A stretch of 64,000 nt of DNA, taken from assembly GCF_000746845.1 (NCBI RefSeq), contig NZ_KN050846.1, positions 1,752,963 to 1,816,962 on the forward strand, in the 5' to 3' direction. Position numbers and translations under genes: made by a program. This stretch comes from Altibacter lentus (GTDB lineage: Bacteria > Bacteroidota > Bacteroidia > Flavobacteriales > Flavobacteriaceae). Positions 43,746-53,251 of the stretch are shown here, piece by piece. Below the pieces are notes generated by a model. It was not told the DNA's origin, did not search any database, and saw only the letters and a list, made by a program, of their open reading frames with translations. The first letter of the stretch is position 1. Each line of letters begins with the position of its first letter.

Positions 43746-44539
43746 TGGAAAAGAACGTAAGGGCCAAAAAACATCTGGGACAACATTTTTTGAAAGATGA
43801 AACCATCGCCAAAAAGATTGGTAACACGCTTCATTTAAACGGTTATACCAATGTCCTGGAGATTGGGCCGGGAATGGGAGTGCTTACCAAATACCTTATT
43901 GAAAGAAATATTGAAGTGATCGCTATGGACCTTGACAGCGAGTCCGTAGCCTATTTGGAAGCACATTTTAAAGAACCCAATATCACTATCATAGAAGCCG
44001 ACTTTCTAAAAACGGATCTTTCGTCTCTTTTTAGTGGTGCGCCCTTTGGGATCACGGGAAACTTTCCTTACAATATTTCAACCCAGATCGTTTTCAAAAC
44101 CTTAGAGCATCGACATCGTATCCCGGAATTTTCTGGAATGTTCCAAAAAGAAGTAGCCCAGCGTATCTGTGCCAAAGAAGGCAATAAGGTCTATGGGATC
44201 CTGTCGGTTCTAACACAGGCTTTCTACGATGCCGAATACCTCTTTACCGTTCCTCCCGGTGTCTTTCAACCACCGCCCAAGGTAGATAGTGGCGTACTCC
44301 GGCTGGTTCGAAAGGATAACTACACCTTGGCTTGTAACGAACAACTGTTCTTTACCGTTGTTAAAATCGCCTTTCAGCAGCGCCGGAAAACCCTTCGTAA
44401 TAGCTTAAAATCCTTCCAACTCTCCAATAAATTGAAAGAAGATGCTATCTTTGGACAACGCCCCGAACAACTCACGGTAGCGCAATTTATTGAACTCACC
44501 CAAAAACTGGAAAAGGATGCAATTTCAAATAACAGCTGA
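43745..44539 (+). CDS. rsmA: 16S rRNA dimethyladenosine transferase
   Basis: 264 residues. KsgA/RsmA adds four methyl groups to two adenines in helix 45 of 16S rRNA, using SAM. Landmarks are [16 protein letters not shown], the SAM loop [27 protein letters not shown] and the catalytic GNFPYNIST with the NxPY motif (here NFPY). The C-terminal domain has [12 protein letters not shown] and [11 protein letters not shown]. It overlaps DUF4286 upstream by 1 bp and mgtE downstream by 23 bp, so the set is one operon. Confidence 0.97.
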   Translation: MEKNVRAKKHLGQHFLKDETIAKKIGNTLHLNGYTNVLEIGPGMGVLTKYLIERNIEVIAMDLDSESVAYLEAHFKEPNITIIEADFLKTDLSSLFSGAPFGITGNFPYNISTQIVFKTLEHRHRIPEFSGMFQKEVAQRICAKEGNKVYGILSVLTQAFYDAEYLFTVPPGVFQPPPKVDSGVLRLVRKDNYTLACNEQLFFTVVKIAFQQRRKTLRNSLKSFQLSNKLKEDAIFGQRPEQLTVAQFIELTQKLEKDAISNNS

Positions 44540-45866
44540 CTTTATCGCAAAAATTGAGCAGCTCATTGCTCAAAAGGATGGCAATGCCTTACGCGAGCTG
44601 TTACAAGAATTTCACTTTGCGGACATCGCCGAACTTCTGGAAGAACTGGGAAGTGATGATGCTACCTATATTATAAAATTACTTGAGAGCGAGCTTACTT
44701 CCGAAGCATTGATGGAACTGGACGATGATGTTAGGGAAAAGATCTTAGATCGTCTCTCCCCTTCAGAAATCGCCCAGGAACTCGAAGAGCTGGATACCGA
44801 TGATGCTGCCGATATCATCGCAGAACTTGACGAGGATATCCAAAAAGAAGTCATTAGGAAGATAGAAGACGAAGAACATGCTGCCGATATTGTCGAACTT
44901 CTTAACTACGACGAAGATACTGCCGGAGCCTTAATGGCAAAAGAACTTGTTCAAGTAAAAGAGACATGGACGGTTGCCGGATGTGTTCGGGAAATGCGGC
45001 GACAAGCCGAGAATGTCACCAGAGTTCATTCTATTTACGTGACCAACAAAGAAGGAAAACTTACAGGCAGGCTTTCATTAAAAGACCTGCTCACTGCCGG
45101 AGAGAAGACCAAGATCAGCGAAGTGTTTATCCCAAAGGTCGATTATGTAACCGTACACACCGATAACGAAGAAGTGGCGCGTATCATGCAAAAATACGAC
45201 TTGGAAGCGATTCCTGTAGTAGATGAGGACGGTATTCTGGTTGGTAGAATCACGATTGACGATATCGTCGATTTCATCAAGGATGAAGCCGAAAAGGATT
45301 ATCAGCTGGCAGCAGGTATCTCTCAGGATGTTGAAGCAGACGACAGTGTGTGGGAACTAACCCGCGCACGCCTTCCATGGTTGGTCTTAGGTCTTTTCGG
45401 GGGCTTGGGCAGTGTCTACATCATGCAAGGCTTTGAAGAGGCATTGGAACGCTTTCCCATCCTTTTCTTTTTTACACCACTCATTGCGGCGATGGCCGGA
45501 AATGTAGGTGTGCAGTCCAGCGCGATCATCGTACAAGGTTTGGCCAACGACAATGTTAAGGGAAGTCTGTTCAACAGGCTTATCAAGGAAGTAGGACTGG
45601 CGCTCATCAACGGAACAGCATTAGGGCTGTTGGTCATTGGTTTTGGATTCATAGTGGGCCAAGATCAATTGGTAAGCATTACCATTGCCATTTCCATGCT
45701 ATCGGTGATTATAGTTGCCGCTCTTGTAGGAACTTTCGTGCCAATCATCCTAGACCGCAGAGGGGTCGATCCAGCTATTGCCACCGGTCCGTTTATTACA
45801 ACCAGTAATGATATCTTCGGAATTTTCCTGTTCTTTTACATCTCTAAAGTAGTGCTCGGATTTTGA
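44517..45866 (+). CDS. mgtE: MgtE-type magnesium transporter
   Basis: 449 residues from ATG 44517. In order: a cytoplasmic MgtE N domain (about 1-125; [20 protein letters not shown] and [20 protein letters not shown], an acidic repeat), two CBS domains (about 130-250), a plug helix, and a membrane part with five helices ([16 protein letters not shown] through [18 protein letters not shown]). The family imports Mg2+ and closes when cytoplasmic Mg2+ is high, sensed by the N and CBS domains. It overlaps rsmA by 23 bp. Confidence 0.95.
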   Translation: MQFQITADFIAKIEQLIAQKDGNALRELLQEFHFADIAELLEELGSDDATYIIKLLESELTSEALMELDDDVREKILDRLSPSEIAQELEELDTDDAADIIAELDEDIQKEVIRKIEDEEHAADIVELLNYDEDTAGALMAKELVQVKETWTVAGCVREMRRQAENVTRVHSIYVTNKEGKLTGRLSLKDLLTAGEKTKISEVFIPKVDYVTVHTDNEEVARIMQKYDLEAIPVVDEDGILVGRITIDDIVDFIKDEAEKDYQLAAGISQDVEADDSVWELTRARLPWLVLGLFGGLGSVYIMQGFEEALERFPILFFFTPLIAAMAGNVGVQSSAIIVQGLANDNVKGSLFNRLIKEVGLALINGTALGLLVIGFGFIVGQDQLVSITIAISMLSVIIVAALVGTFVPIILDRRGVDPAIATGPFITTSNDIFGIFLFFYISKVVLGF

Positions 45867-46258
45867 AGTCGGAAATGTTTTCGCATCGGTTTACGGTTCC
45901 TGCCGCGGCCATTGATGCCATGGGGCACGTAAACAATGTGACTTATTTACAGTGGTGTCTCGATGCGGCTGAAGCACATTGGACCTCAAAAACTACCGAA
46001 GCAATGCGCAATCAGTATGTTTGGGTAGTTCTTAATCATTTTATCTCCTACAAAGCCCCTTCGTTCGAAGGAGAAGAACTGGAAATCAACACCTGGGTCG
46101 AGACGAATGATGGTGCCAAAAGTGAACGTCATTATAGGATCGTTCGGCCAAAAGATAAGACTACCATCGTGGAGGCCAAAACCCTATGGTGCCTGTTAGA
46201 GGGAAAAACCCATCGTCCTATTAAAATCCCCGAAGAAATTATTACCTTGTTTACGTAA
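45863..46258 (+). CDS. acyl-CoA thioesterase (hot-dog fold)
   Basis: 131 residues from the TTG at 45863, which overlaps the mgtE stop codon (TTGA), or 127 from ATG 45875. The 4HBT-type active-site region is AIDAMGHVNNVTYLQWCLDAAEAHW, here quoted as the segment around residues 15-39, with Asp 16 and the later FEGEELEINTWVE. Such enzymes hydrolyse acyl-CoA thioesters, often in lipid or menaquinone metabolism; the substrate cannot be read from sequence. It is in the rsmA-mgtE operon. Confidence 0.88.
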   Translation: MKSEMFSHRFTVPAAAIDAMGHVNNVTYLQWCLDAAEAHWTSKTTEAMRNQYVWVVLNHFISYKAPSFEGEELEINTWVETNDGAKSERHYRIVRPKDKTTIVEAKTLWCLLEGKTHRPIKIPEEIITLFT

Positions 46259-46267
46259 ATTCACGCC

Positions 46268-46633
46268 ATGAACGTCATTAATATCCAAGAAAAATTTACC
46301 CGCTTCAGCGAGCACTGGCATCCACATCAAATTGCGGTGGTTGACGACATGCAAGTATTATTGGCTAAGCTGAAGGACGACTTCGTTTGGCACAAGCATG
46401 AAGAAGAGGATGAACTGTTTTTTGTTCAAAAAGGCACATTGGAAATGCAGTTCAGGGACAAGACCGAGATCGTTCGGGAAGGGGAACTTATCGTTGTTCC
46501 TAAAGGTGTAGAACACTGTCCCAAGACACAAGGTGGAGAAGAAGTACATGTTTTGCTGTTTGAGAAGAATACGACCAAACATACCGGTAATGTCACCCAC
46601 GAAAAGACAAAGCGCTTGTACCCTAAAGTTTAG
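46268..46633 (+). CDS. cupin-domain protein
   Basis: 121 residues forming a single small beta-barrel. The cupin motif 1 is HKHEEEDELFFVQKGTLEMQF (about 41-61), with metal-binding His and Glu residues, and motif 2 is VPKGVEHCPKT. Small cupins include sugar or acid isomerases, dioxygenases and ligand-binding proteins. The context (9 bp after the thioesterase, 3 bp before a 2-hydroxyacid dehydrogenase) places it in an operon of small metabolic genes, but no pathway is evident. Confidence 0.88.
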   Translation: MNVINIQEKFTRFSEHWHPHQIAVVDDMQVLLAKLKDDFVWHKHEEEDELFFVQKGTLEMQFRDKTEIVREGELIVVPKGVEHCPKTQGGEEVHVLLFEKNTTKHTGNVTHEKTKRLYPKV

Positions 46634-46636
46634 CTT

Positions 46637-47584
46637 TTGAAAATCCTTCATATCGATACAAACCACCCTTTGCTTCTTGAAACCTTGATTGCACAAGGCT
46701 TTGAAAATGTGGAGGACTACAGCACTTCAGAAGAAGTGATCAAAAGGACCATTCATAACTATCAAGGTATTGTGATTCGAAGTAGGTTCAAGATTGATCG
46801 ATCCTTCCTGGATGCTGCTACCCACCTCAAGTTCATCGCTCGGGTAGGTGCCGGGCTGGAAAATATCGATGTCCCCTATGCCGAATCCCGAGGCATTCAA
46901 CTTATTTCGGCGCCGGAAGGCAATCGCAATGCCGTGGGCGAGCATACCCTTGGAATGTTATTGTCTCTTTTCAATAAATTGAACAAAGCCGACAAAGAGG
47001 TGAAGGCCGGTCAATGGAACCGTGAAGCCAATCGCGGTATTGAACTCGACGGGAAAACGGTAGGTATTATCGGCTACGGCAATATGGGAAAAGCATTTGC
47101 CAAGAAATTGAGAGGGTTCGATTGCGAGGTGTTATGTAACGACATCAAGCCCAATATGGGTGATAAAAATGCAAGACAGGTGAGTTTGGAAGAACTTCAA
47201 AAAAAGGCAGACGTGATCAGTTTGCATACCCCCTGGACGCCGCTTACCGATAAAATGATAGACAATACATTCATTGCGGCTGTTCAAAAACCGTTCTGGC
47301 TCCTTAATACGGCCCGCGGGAAAAGTGTTGTGACCTCCCATGTGGTTTCAGCGTTGCAAAGTGGTAAGATCTTGGGTGCCGGCCTCGATGTTCTCGAATT
47401 TGAAAAAACATCTTTTGAGTCGTTGTTTGATTCCGAAGAATTACCGCAAGCCTTAAAACAATTGCTTGCCTTGGATAATGTGCTCATAAGTCCGCATGTC
47501 GCAGGATGGACAGTTGAAAGTAAAGAGCAATTAGCAAAAGTGATCGCAGATAAGATCGTTACAGGTTTTAAATCATTCTCATAA
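46637..47584 (+). CDS. D-isomer-specific 2-hydroxyacid dehydrogenase
   Basis: 315 residues from the TTG at 46637, 3 bp after the cupin gene. The NAD-binding motif GIIGYGNMGKAFAKKL is at about 143-158, and the catalytic Arg, Glu and His lie near GAGLENIDVPYA, LDVLEFEKT and SPHVAGWTVE. The N-terminus (KILHIDTNHPLLLETL) and length are like phosphoglycerate-dehydrogenase relatives without an ACT domain. It could make a 2-oxo acid in serine or glyoxylate metabolism. The substrate is not decided. Confidence 0.9.
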   Translation: MKILHIDTNHPLLLETLIAQGFENVEDYSTSEEVIKRTIHNYQGIVIRSRFKIDRSFLDAATHLKFIARVGAGLENIDVPYAESRGIQLISAPEGNRNAVGEHTLGMLLSLFNKLNKADKEVKAGQWNREANRGIELDGKTVGIIGYGNMGKAFAKKLRGFDCEVLCNDIKPNMGDKNARQVSLEELQKKADVISLHTPWTPLTDKMIDNTFIAAVQKPFWLLNTARGKSVVTSHVVSALQSGKILGAGLDVLEFEKTSFESLFDSEELPQALKQLLALDNVLISPHVAGWTVESKEQLAKVIADKIVTGFKSFS

Positions 47585-47593
47585 ACAATCAAT

Positions 47594-47980
47594 ATGAAAA
47601 ACAGAGTAACCGGATTAGGAGGGTTTTTCTTCAAAACGAAGAACCCGGATCACATCAAAAATTGGTATAACGAGCATTTGGGATTAAATACAGATGCTTA
47701 TGGGTGCACTTTTTGGTGGAAAGATGAAGCGGGCAACAAATGTTCTACACAATGGAGCCCTTTTAAGGAAGACACGAAGTATTTTGCGCCCAGCGAAAAG
47801 CAGTTCATGATGAATTTTCGGGTTGCCGATCTTGAAGGGTTATTAGAAGTGCTAAAAAAAGAAGGAGTAACTGTAGTAGGTGAGATGGAAGAATACGAAT
47901 ATGGGAAATTTGGCTGGATCCTCGATCCTGAGGGAAATAAGATCGAATTGTGGGAGCCGGTGGACAGTGCTTTTTTATAG
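47594..47980 (+). CDS. VOC-family (glyoxalase/bleomycin-resistance fold) protein
   Basis: 128 residues, one vicinal-oxygen-chelate domain with paired beta-alpha-beta-beta-beta units. GGFFFKTKNPDHIKNWYNEHLGL opens the first unit (quoted in part) and ILDPEGNKIELWEP closes the second; the His and Glu positions fit a metal site. Family members include glyoxalase I, dioxygenases and antibiotic-binding proteins. No substrate can be named. It lies 9 bp after the dehydrogenase gene, at the end of the operon. Confidence 0.88.
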   Translation: MKNRVTGLGGFFFKTKNPDHIKNWYNEHLGLNTDAYGCTFWWKDEAGNKCSTQWSPFKEDTKYFAPSEKQFMMNFRVADLEGLLEVLKKEGVTVVGEMEEYEYGKFGWILDPEGNKIELWEPVDSAFL

Positions 47981-48073
47981 GTCGTAAGTAAGTACTCAAA
48001 ATATAGGTTTTCAAGGATAGACAGCTAAATAATTTTTTATACATTTAACAATCAACTAAATACCAATAAAATC

Positions 48074-48475
48074 ATGGAAGAAAACAATACCAACGAAGGT
48101 TTCGACAGTACAAAAAAGCCAATGGACGATGCTGCGAACAACACAGAGAACGAAGCAAAATCAACAACCAACGAATTCAAGGAAGGTTGGAATCAAGCTA
48201 CCAACAGCGGTGAGAACAAAAAATTGTTAGCCGGTCTTCTCGGCATATTTGTTGGCGGTTTGGGAGTTCATAAGTTCATTCTTGGATATAACAAAGAGGG
48301 CATCATACTGTTAAGTATCTTTGTAATTTCATTTCCGTTAATGTGCATTATAGTAGGAGCCTTTACGATCTATATTCCAATTATCATCGGACTTATAGAA
48401 GGGATCATTTACTTAACTAAAAGTGATGAAGAATTCTACCAAACCTATCAGGTGGGTAAGAAGCCTTGGTTCTAG
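48074..48475 (+). CDS. TM2-domain membrane protein
   Basis: 133 residues. The N-terminal 50 residues are hydrophilic and low in complexity (Asn, Thr, Glu). A TM2 domain follows with KKLLAGLLGIFVGGLGVHKFILG at about 53-75 (quoted in part), a second helix, and a charged end. TM2 proteins are two-helix membrane proteins of largely unknown role, sometimes tied to stress or membrane homeostasis. It has its own leader and a terminator downstream. Confidence 0.85.
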   Translation: MEENNTNEGFDSTKKPMDDAANNTENEAKSTTNEFKEGWNQATNSGENKKLLAGLLGIFVGGLGVHKFILGYNKEGIILLSIFVISFPLMCIIVGAFTIYIPIIIGLIEGIIYLTKSDEEFYQTYQVGKKPWF

Positions 48476-48484
48476 AAAAATCAT

Positions 48485-48518
48485 AAAGTCTTTGAAAAAT
48501 ATCCTCAAAGACTTTTTT
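48485..48518 (+). terminator. terminator after the TM2-domain gene
   Basis: Arms aaagtctttg and caaagacttt around an 11-nt loop, followed by T6. Confidence 0.85.
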
Positions 48519-48534
48519 ATTACAGCTATTCATC

Positions 48535-48552
48535 GTAATATTGCAATATTAC
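48535..48552. promoter_or_regulatory. 18-bp perfect palindromic operator before arsR
   Basis: GTAATATTGCAATATTAC is a perfect palindrome, ending 10 bp before the ATG at 48563. Its size, symmetry and place suit an ArsR-dimer operator that would give self-repression lifted by arsenite. It probably overlaps the transcription start. Confidence 0.7.
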
Positions 48553-48562
48553 TTTAACAGTT

Positions 48563-48886
48563 ATGGGCGTTACAAAAATATCACTTCACACAACCGAACA
48601 AATAGAAATCGCCGAGATCGCAAAAGTATTGGCTCACCCTGCTCGCGTCGCCATCCTGCAATATATTAGCAAACAGGAAGGTTGTATTTGCAACGATATA
48701 GTGGATGAGGTTGGTCTCGCACAGCCTACCATTTCTCAACACCTGCAGGTAATTAGAAAAGCCGGACTTTTAAAAGGAAATTTTGAAGGCCGAAACCTCT
48801 GCTATTGCCTGGACGTAGAACGCTTTAAAGAACTGCAAAAAATATTTACCTCATTTTTTAATACAACATCAGCTTCGTGCTGTTAA
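48563..48886 (+). CDS. arsR: ArsR-family metalloregulator
   Basis: 107 residues with a winged helix. The DNA-recognition helix region is VGLAQPTISQHLQVIRKAGLLKG, and the wing ends GRNLCYCLDV. CICND lies in helix 3 (about residues 38-42) and CYC later, giving Cys pairs able to bind As(III); the end SASCC adds two more cysteines. ArsR proteins repress their own operon and let go on binding As(III) or Sb(III). It heads a tight four-gene operon and lies next to a perfect 18-bp palindrome. The cysteine pattern is not the classical CVCDLC of E. coli, so the inducing metal is inferred. Confidence 0.88.
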   Translation: MGVTKISLHTTEQIEIAEIAKVLAHPARVAILQYISKQEGCICNDIVDEVGLAQPTISQHLQVIRKAGLLKGNFEGRNLCYCLDVERFKELQKIFTSFFNTTSASCC

Positions 48887-48899
48887 AAATCACAATTAG

Positions 48900-49391
48900 A
48901 TGAAAACACAGGAACTATTAGACCTATTAGCCGCGCATAGTGAGAAAGCATTGCTCTTTGAATATGCCCCGAAACAATATGTGGCCGCGAATTATCACAT
49001 CACCGAAGTAAAACACATTGCGATCGACTCTGTAGATTGCGGAGCCGGTACCGACGCCTGGAAAGAGACAATTATCCAATTGTGGGAAAGTCCTTCGGAA
49101 GCAGGAAAGACCAGTTTTATGAGCACCTATAAAGCACTGGGCATTCTAAAGAAAGTAGGAAAGATGAGACCGTACGATCTTTCATCTGAAGTAAGGTTCG
49201 AATATGGAAATGACTCGTTTCACACGGCTCAATTGTACGTGTTGGGGTATTCTATCCAGGAAGATGAGATACACCTGCACTTGGGGGTCAAACAAACCGA
49301 TTGCAAAGCCAAAGAGGTGTGCGGGGTTCCCGAACCTGCTGTGACAGCTTCACACGAAACTTGCTGCGCTCCCGAAAGCGGCTGCTGTTAA
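48900..49391 (+). CDS. DUF6428-type protein of arsenic operons
   Basis: 163 residues. The first 140 form a mixed alpha/beta domain with Asp/Cys-containing VDCGAGTDAWKETIIQLW, and the last 25 are Cys-rich (CKAKEVCGVPEP, then CCAPESGCC), a likely soft-metal-binding tail. I place it as DUF6428, a family seen in arsR-arsC operons of Bacteroidota; the role is not known. It may carry As(III) or Hg-like ions or regulate redox. It starts 13 bp after arsR and abuts the GNAT gene. Confidence 0.8.
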   Translation: MKTQELLDLLAAHSEKALLFEYAPKQYVAANYHITEVKHIAIDSVDCGAGTDAWKETIIQLWESPSEAGKTSFMSTYKALGILKKVGKMRPYDLSSEVRFEYGNDSFHTAQLYVLGYSIQEDEIHLHLGVKQTDCKAKEVCGVPEPAVTASHETCCAPESGCC

Positions 49392-49871
49392 ATGGAAATC
49401 ATTAGACTACAAAAACACCATTTTCCGGCAGTGGCCGAAATTTACAAAGAAGGCTTAGCGACCGGCCTCGCTTCTTTCGAAACGACGGTGCCAAGCTGGG
49501 ACGCCTGGAATGAAAAATTTCTGGATCGGTGCCGATTTGTACTTACAAACAATGACGTTGTACTGGGATGGTGTGCTTTAAGTCCTGTATCTAAAAGGGT
49601 TGTGTATAGCGGTGTTGCAGAAAATACCATTTATATTTCACCCAAGCATCAGGGTAAAGGATTGGGCCGAAGGCTCTTATTACATTTGATTGAAAATAGC
49701 GAGGCCAATGGATTCTGGACCTTACAAGCTTCTGTTTTCCCACAGAACCTTACCAGTTTAAACCTTCACCTCCATTGTGGATTTCGAAGGGTGGGTACCC
49801 GCGAAAGAATTGCGAAGCGCGATGGTGTTTGGCACGATAATATCTTATTGGAAAAACGAACGAAAAATTAA
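49392..49871 (+). CDS. GNAT N-acetyltransferase of the phosphinothricin/arsinothricin type (ArsN-like)
   Basis: 159 residues, one GNAT domain. The acetyl-CoA loop is HQGKGLGRRLLLHLIENSEANG at about 91-110 (quoted in part), with the earlier VAEIYKEGLATGLASFETTVPSWDAW typical of the phosphinothricin N-acetyltransferase group. ArsN acetylates arsinothricin, an arsenic antibiotic, so membership of the arsenic operon makes that a reasonable reading. Plain acetylation of other amines cannot be excluded. It begins right after the DUF6428 stop codon. Confidence 0.85.
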   Translation: MEIIRLQKHHFPAVAEIYKEGLATGLASFETTVPSWDAWNEKFLDRCRFVLTNNDVVLGWCALSPVSKRVVYSGVAENTIYISPKHQGKGLGRRLLLHLIENSEANGFWTLQASVFPQNLTSLNLHLHCGFRRVGTRERIAKRDGVWHDNILLEKRTKN

Positions 49872-49875
49872 TTAT

Positions 49876-50295
49876 ATGAAAAATGTTTTAATTCTCTGCA
49901 CCGGAAACAGTTGTCGAAGTCAGATGGCTCAAGGCTATATTGCCCATTTTGCAGGAAATACAGCGCAGATTTACAGTGCAGGCATAGAGACACACGGCCT
50001 CAATACGAATGCTGTGAAATTTATGGCAGAAGACGGTATTGATATTTCTACCCACACCTCCAATCACGTGGACGAATACGAAGGTATCGCGTGGGATTTT
50101 ATTATTACGGTATGTGATCATGCTAACGAACACTGTCCTTATATTCCTGCACCTTCAGCCAAACGGTTGCATCAAAATTTTACCGACCCATCAAAAGTAC
50201 AGGGAACAGAGGCCGAAATTGCCGCTGCTTTCCGAAGCACTCGAGAGGAAATAAAGGCGTACAGTAAAGACTTTGCAGCTACGTATCTCTCATAA
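49876..50295 (+). CDS. arsC: arsenate reductase, low-molecular-weight phosphatase type
   Basis: 139 residues from ATG 49876; the upstream open frame lies within the GNAT gene. The P-loop CTGNSCRSQMAQG starts at Cys 8, the catalytic cysteine of ArsC (thioredoxin-coupled, with CxxxxxR). The later Cys in ITVCDHANEHCPY supplies the resolving pair. It reduces arsenate to arsenite for export. It is the last gene of the operon; no arsenite pump (acr3 or arsB) is found downstream. Confidence 0.94.
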   Translation: MKNVLILCTGNSCRSQMAQGYIAHFAGNTAQIYSAGIETHGLNTNAVKFMAEDGIDISTHTSNHVDEYEGIAWDFIITVCDHANEHCPYIPAPSAKRLHQNFTDPSKVQGTEAEIAAAFRSTREEIKAYSKDFAATYLS

Positions 50296-50402
50296 GGTAC
50301 CTGCTGAAATATTAGCAAGCAAAAGATATAACGGTTTGCACTCTTAGTAATTTTATCATGTAGGGGATATAAAGTAACTTTACCGTTACTCAAATAGACA
50401 CT

Positions 50403-51845
50403 ATGGAATCCCTTATCCAAAGAATTAAAGCACTTCAAGAATCTTCAGAAGCTCTTGAACCTTCAGAAGAACAAAGAAATAACTATACTTCTCAGCTAAG
50501 TACTTTCGCCAATCGTTTTATTAATGGGCTTTCCATAAATCCTGCATATACTTCAGCCAAAGAAACCAAAGGTGCATTGGCTATTTCTTCTACCCCTAGA
50601 TCTTTTGAATCCCTACTTGCATTATACGAGCAAGAAGTAGCTTCCAAAGGGATTAATGCTGCTTCTGGCGGGCATCTTGGATACATTCCGGGGGGAGGTA
50701 TCTTTACAGCTGCTCTTGCCGATTATATGGCAGATGTGACCAATGAATATTCCGGGATGTATTATGCTTCCCCTGGTGCCGTTTCCATAGAGAACGAATT
50801 AATCGACTGGATGAAAGTTGTTTTTGGGTTTCCAAAGGAAGCTGTCGGAAACCTAACCTCGGGCGGTTCTATCGCGAATTTGATCGCTTTGACCGCTGCC
50901 AGAGATCATCATGGCGTCCGTTTTGATCGTATCCCCACCAGTGTGATCTATGTAAGTGAGCAGGTGCATCACTGTATCCAAAAAGCGCTAAGAATCATTG
51001 GCCTGGAAGCTGTGATCATTCGGTATGTCCCTCTCAACGAACAGCATCGTATGGAAGCCGAGGCGCTTTCTAAAATGATAGCGGAAGATCTTGAAAATGA
51101 TCTGCACCCGTTCTTGATCATCGCTTCTGCCGGAACCACCGATACCGGGGCCATAGATCCGCTGCGAGCTATTGGGTGTATCGCACAAGAACACGATCTT
51201 TGGTATCACGTAGATGGTGCGTATGGAGGCTTTTTTATACTTACCGAATCGAAGAAAGACATGCTGAAAGGTATTGAAATGGCCGATTCTTTAGTGATCG
51301 ATCCTCATAAGAGTCTTTTTCTTCCATACGGGCTGGGTGCCGTTCTCGTAAAGAACAAGGATGCGGTCTTTTATTCACATCACTATACCGCCAACTACAT
51401 GCAGGATGCCATTCAAGAGCACAACCCTATCAATCCTGCCGATGTTTCGCCCGAACTCACCAAGCACTTTCGCGGACTGAGACTATGGCTTCCGCTACAA
51501 TTACACGGCATTACTCCTTTTATTTCATGTTTGGAAGAAAAATTATTGCTAACCCGATATTTTAGAGAGCAGTTAGTAAACCGTGGTTTTGCGGTTGGAC
51601 CAGAGCCGGACCTGTCTGTAAGTTATTTTTGGTTCCCAAAGGAAACCGCACAAGAAGACAGGTTTAATCAGGCGCTTTTGAAAGAACTTCATGCCAACGG
51701 ACAGGTTTTTTTAAGTTCTACAAGAATAGGCGGAAAATTCGTGATACGCATGGCATTGCTTTCTTTCCGAACGAAGTTGGCTACTATCGACACGGCACTG
51801 GAGATGATCGATTCTGCCATAAAAAAAGTATCTTTAAGCTATTAA
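50403..51845 (+). CDS. PLP-dependent group II decarboxylase (aromatic/aspartate type)
   Basis: 480 residues. The PLP lysine is in DPHKSLFLPYG (about residue 302), and the cofactor-binding His and Asp regions are VHHCIQKA and YHVDGAYGGFF. The domain pattern matches pyridoxal-dependent decarboxylases acting on tyrosine, tryptophan, histidine, glutamate, aspartate or DABA. The substrate is not fixed by sequence. In front of it is a 107-bp region with no clear consensus promoter other than a TAACTTTA-like stretch. Confidence 0.88.
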   Translation: MESLIQRIKALQESSEALEPSEEQRNNYTSQLSTFANRFINGLSINPAYTSAKETKGALAISSTPRSFESLLALYEQEVASKGINAASGGHLGYIPGGGIFTAALADYMADVTNEYSGMYYASPGAVSIENELIDWMKVVFGFPKEAVGNLTSGGSIANLIALTAARDHHGVRFDRIPTSVIYVSEQVHHCIQKALRIIGLEAVIIRYVPLNEQHRMEAEALSKMIAEDLENDLHPFLIIASAGTTDTGAIDPLRAIGCIAQEHDLWYHVDGAYGGFFILTESKKDMLKGIEMADSLVIDPHKSLFLPYGLGAVLVKNKDAVFYSHHYTANYMQDAIQEHNPINPADVSPELTKHFRGLRLWLPLQLHGITPFISCLEEKLLLTRYFREQLVNRGFAVGPEPDLSVSYFWFPKETAQEDRFNQALLKELHANGQVFLSSTRIGGKFVIRMALLSFRTKLATIDTALEMIDSAIKKVSLSY

Positions 51846-51885
51846 TCGGCCTGCACTATAGAATGGCTGTTGCTAATTGACCGTG

Positions 51886-53190
51886 ATGATTAAGAAATTA
51901 CTACTTACTCCTTTTGAAAAGTTTGTCAAGATTGAGAGTTTTAGTGGCATATTGCTTTTTGTCGCGACGCTCATCGCAATACTTTGGTCCAATTCGCCAT
52001 TTGCCGACAGCTACGAATCCCTTTGGAATTACCAAATAGGTCTTGAAGCCAATGGGTTTTCGCTACAAAAACCATTGCTGTTATGGATCAATGATGGATT
52101 GATGGCAGTTTTTTTCTTTCTGATAGGTTTAGAGATCAAGCGCGAATTACTCCTGGGAGAACTAAACAGTCTTCGGAAGGCAGCGTTCCCATTTTTTGCT
52201 GCCTTGGGCGGAATGCTCGTTCCACTCTCGGTCTTTTTACTGCTAAATACAAATCCCGAAACTGAAAATGGCTGGGGCATTCCCATGGCTACCGACATTG
52301 CATTTACGCTAGCCATTCTGAAGCTTTTGGGGAAAAGAGCCCCGTTAAGTCTTAAGATCTTTTTAACTGCCTTTGCTATTGTGGACGATCTGGGCGCAGT
52401 ATTGGTGGTCGCTTTGTTCTACAGTGCAAAGATCGATCTGGCCATGTTGGGGTATGCTGCCATTCCTTTAGCTATTTTGATTGTGCTAGCGTATCGAAGG
52501 ATCTATTCCAAAGCAGTATTGGTTCTGTTGAGTGTTCTTGTATGGTTCTTTTTTCTGAAATCCGGTGTCCATCCCACCATTGCCGGGGTACTGCTTGCTT
52601 TTACCGTCCCCATTCGGAATAAGATAAATGCAAAAGAGTATACTCAAAAACTCGTTGTCATTGCTGAAAATATTGAAAATGCTGAAGACCCTAATGTGTC
52701 AATGCTTTCAAAAAAACAGATCGAAGAGATTGACAATCTTGAAGACTGGACAGACCAGGTACAATCACCACTGCAGCATTTGGAACACAAACTACATAAC
52801 TGGGTGGCTTATTTCATTATGCCAATTTTCGCTTTGGCAAATGCAGGGGTTGCTTTTGCGGGCGCTGCAGTTATAGAGGTTCCCTTGGTAATTACCATAG
52901 TTATAGCGCTCTATGTAGGCAATTGTGTAGGCGTGACGGTAATGGCAATATTGGGTGTGAAGTTAAAAGCAACCGAGCTGCCTCCCGGAATGACAGTATG
53001 GCAAATTATTGGGGTCGCTTTTTTGGCAGGAGTAGGATTCACCATGTCTATTTTTATTGCGAACCTTGCTTTTGCAACATCTCCTGTTTTTATAGATTCG
53101 GCAAAAATTGGAATCCTTATAGGCTCTTTACTCTCTGGAATAACCGGTTATCTTATTCTACGCTTTAAAAGCCCGGCTGAGCCTTCATAG
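51886..53190 (+). CDS. nhaA: NhaA-type Na+/H+ antiporter
   Basis: 434 residues from ATG 51886; the earlier TTG at 51877 is less likely. Twelve hydrophobic helices are predicted. The substrate-site motif is AFAIVDDLGAVLVVALFYSA with two adjacent aspartates, as in NhaA Asp163-164. Other landmarks are NDGLMAVFFFLIGLEIKRE and NPETENGWGIPMATDIAFTLAIL (quoted in part). It exchanges Na+ for protons and supports sodium and pH tolerance, consistent with a marine lifestyle. The C-terminal 30 residues include ILRFKSPAEPS. Confidence 0.95.
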   Translation: MIKKLLLTPFEKFVKIESFSGILLFVATLIAILWSNSPFADSYESLWNYQIGLEANGFSLQKPLLLWINDGLMAVFFFLIGLEIKRELLLGELNSLRKAAFPFFAALGGMLVPLSVFLLLNTNPETENGWGIPMATDIAFTLAILKLLGKRAPLSLKIFLTAFAIVDDLGAVLVVALFYSAKIDLAMLGYAAIPLAILIVLAYRRIYSKAVLVLLSVLVWFFFLKSGVHPTIAGVLLAFTVPIRNKINAKEYTQKLVVIAENIENAEDPNVSMLSKKQIEEIDNLEDWTDQVQSPLQHLEHKLHNWVAYFIMPIFALANAGVAFAGAAVIEVPLVITIVIALYVGNCVGVTVMAILGVKLKATELPPGMTVWQIIGVAFLAGVGFTMSIFIANLAFATSPVFIDSAKIGILIGSLLSGITGYLILRFKSPAEPS

Positions 53191-53251
53191 TTCCCTCACT
53201 TGGAACGACATGCGAAAATCTTTATCTTTAAAGATCGCAAAAACTTTTCTT

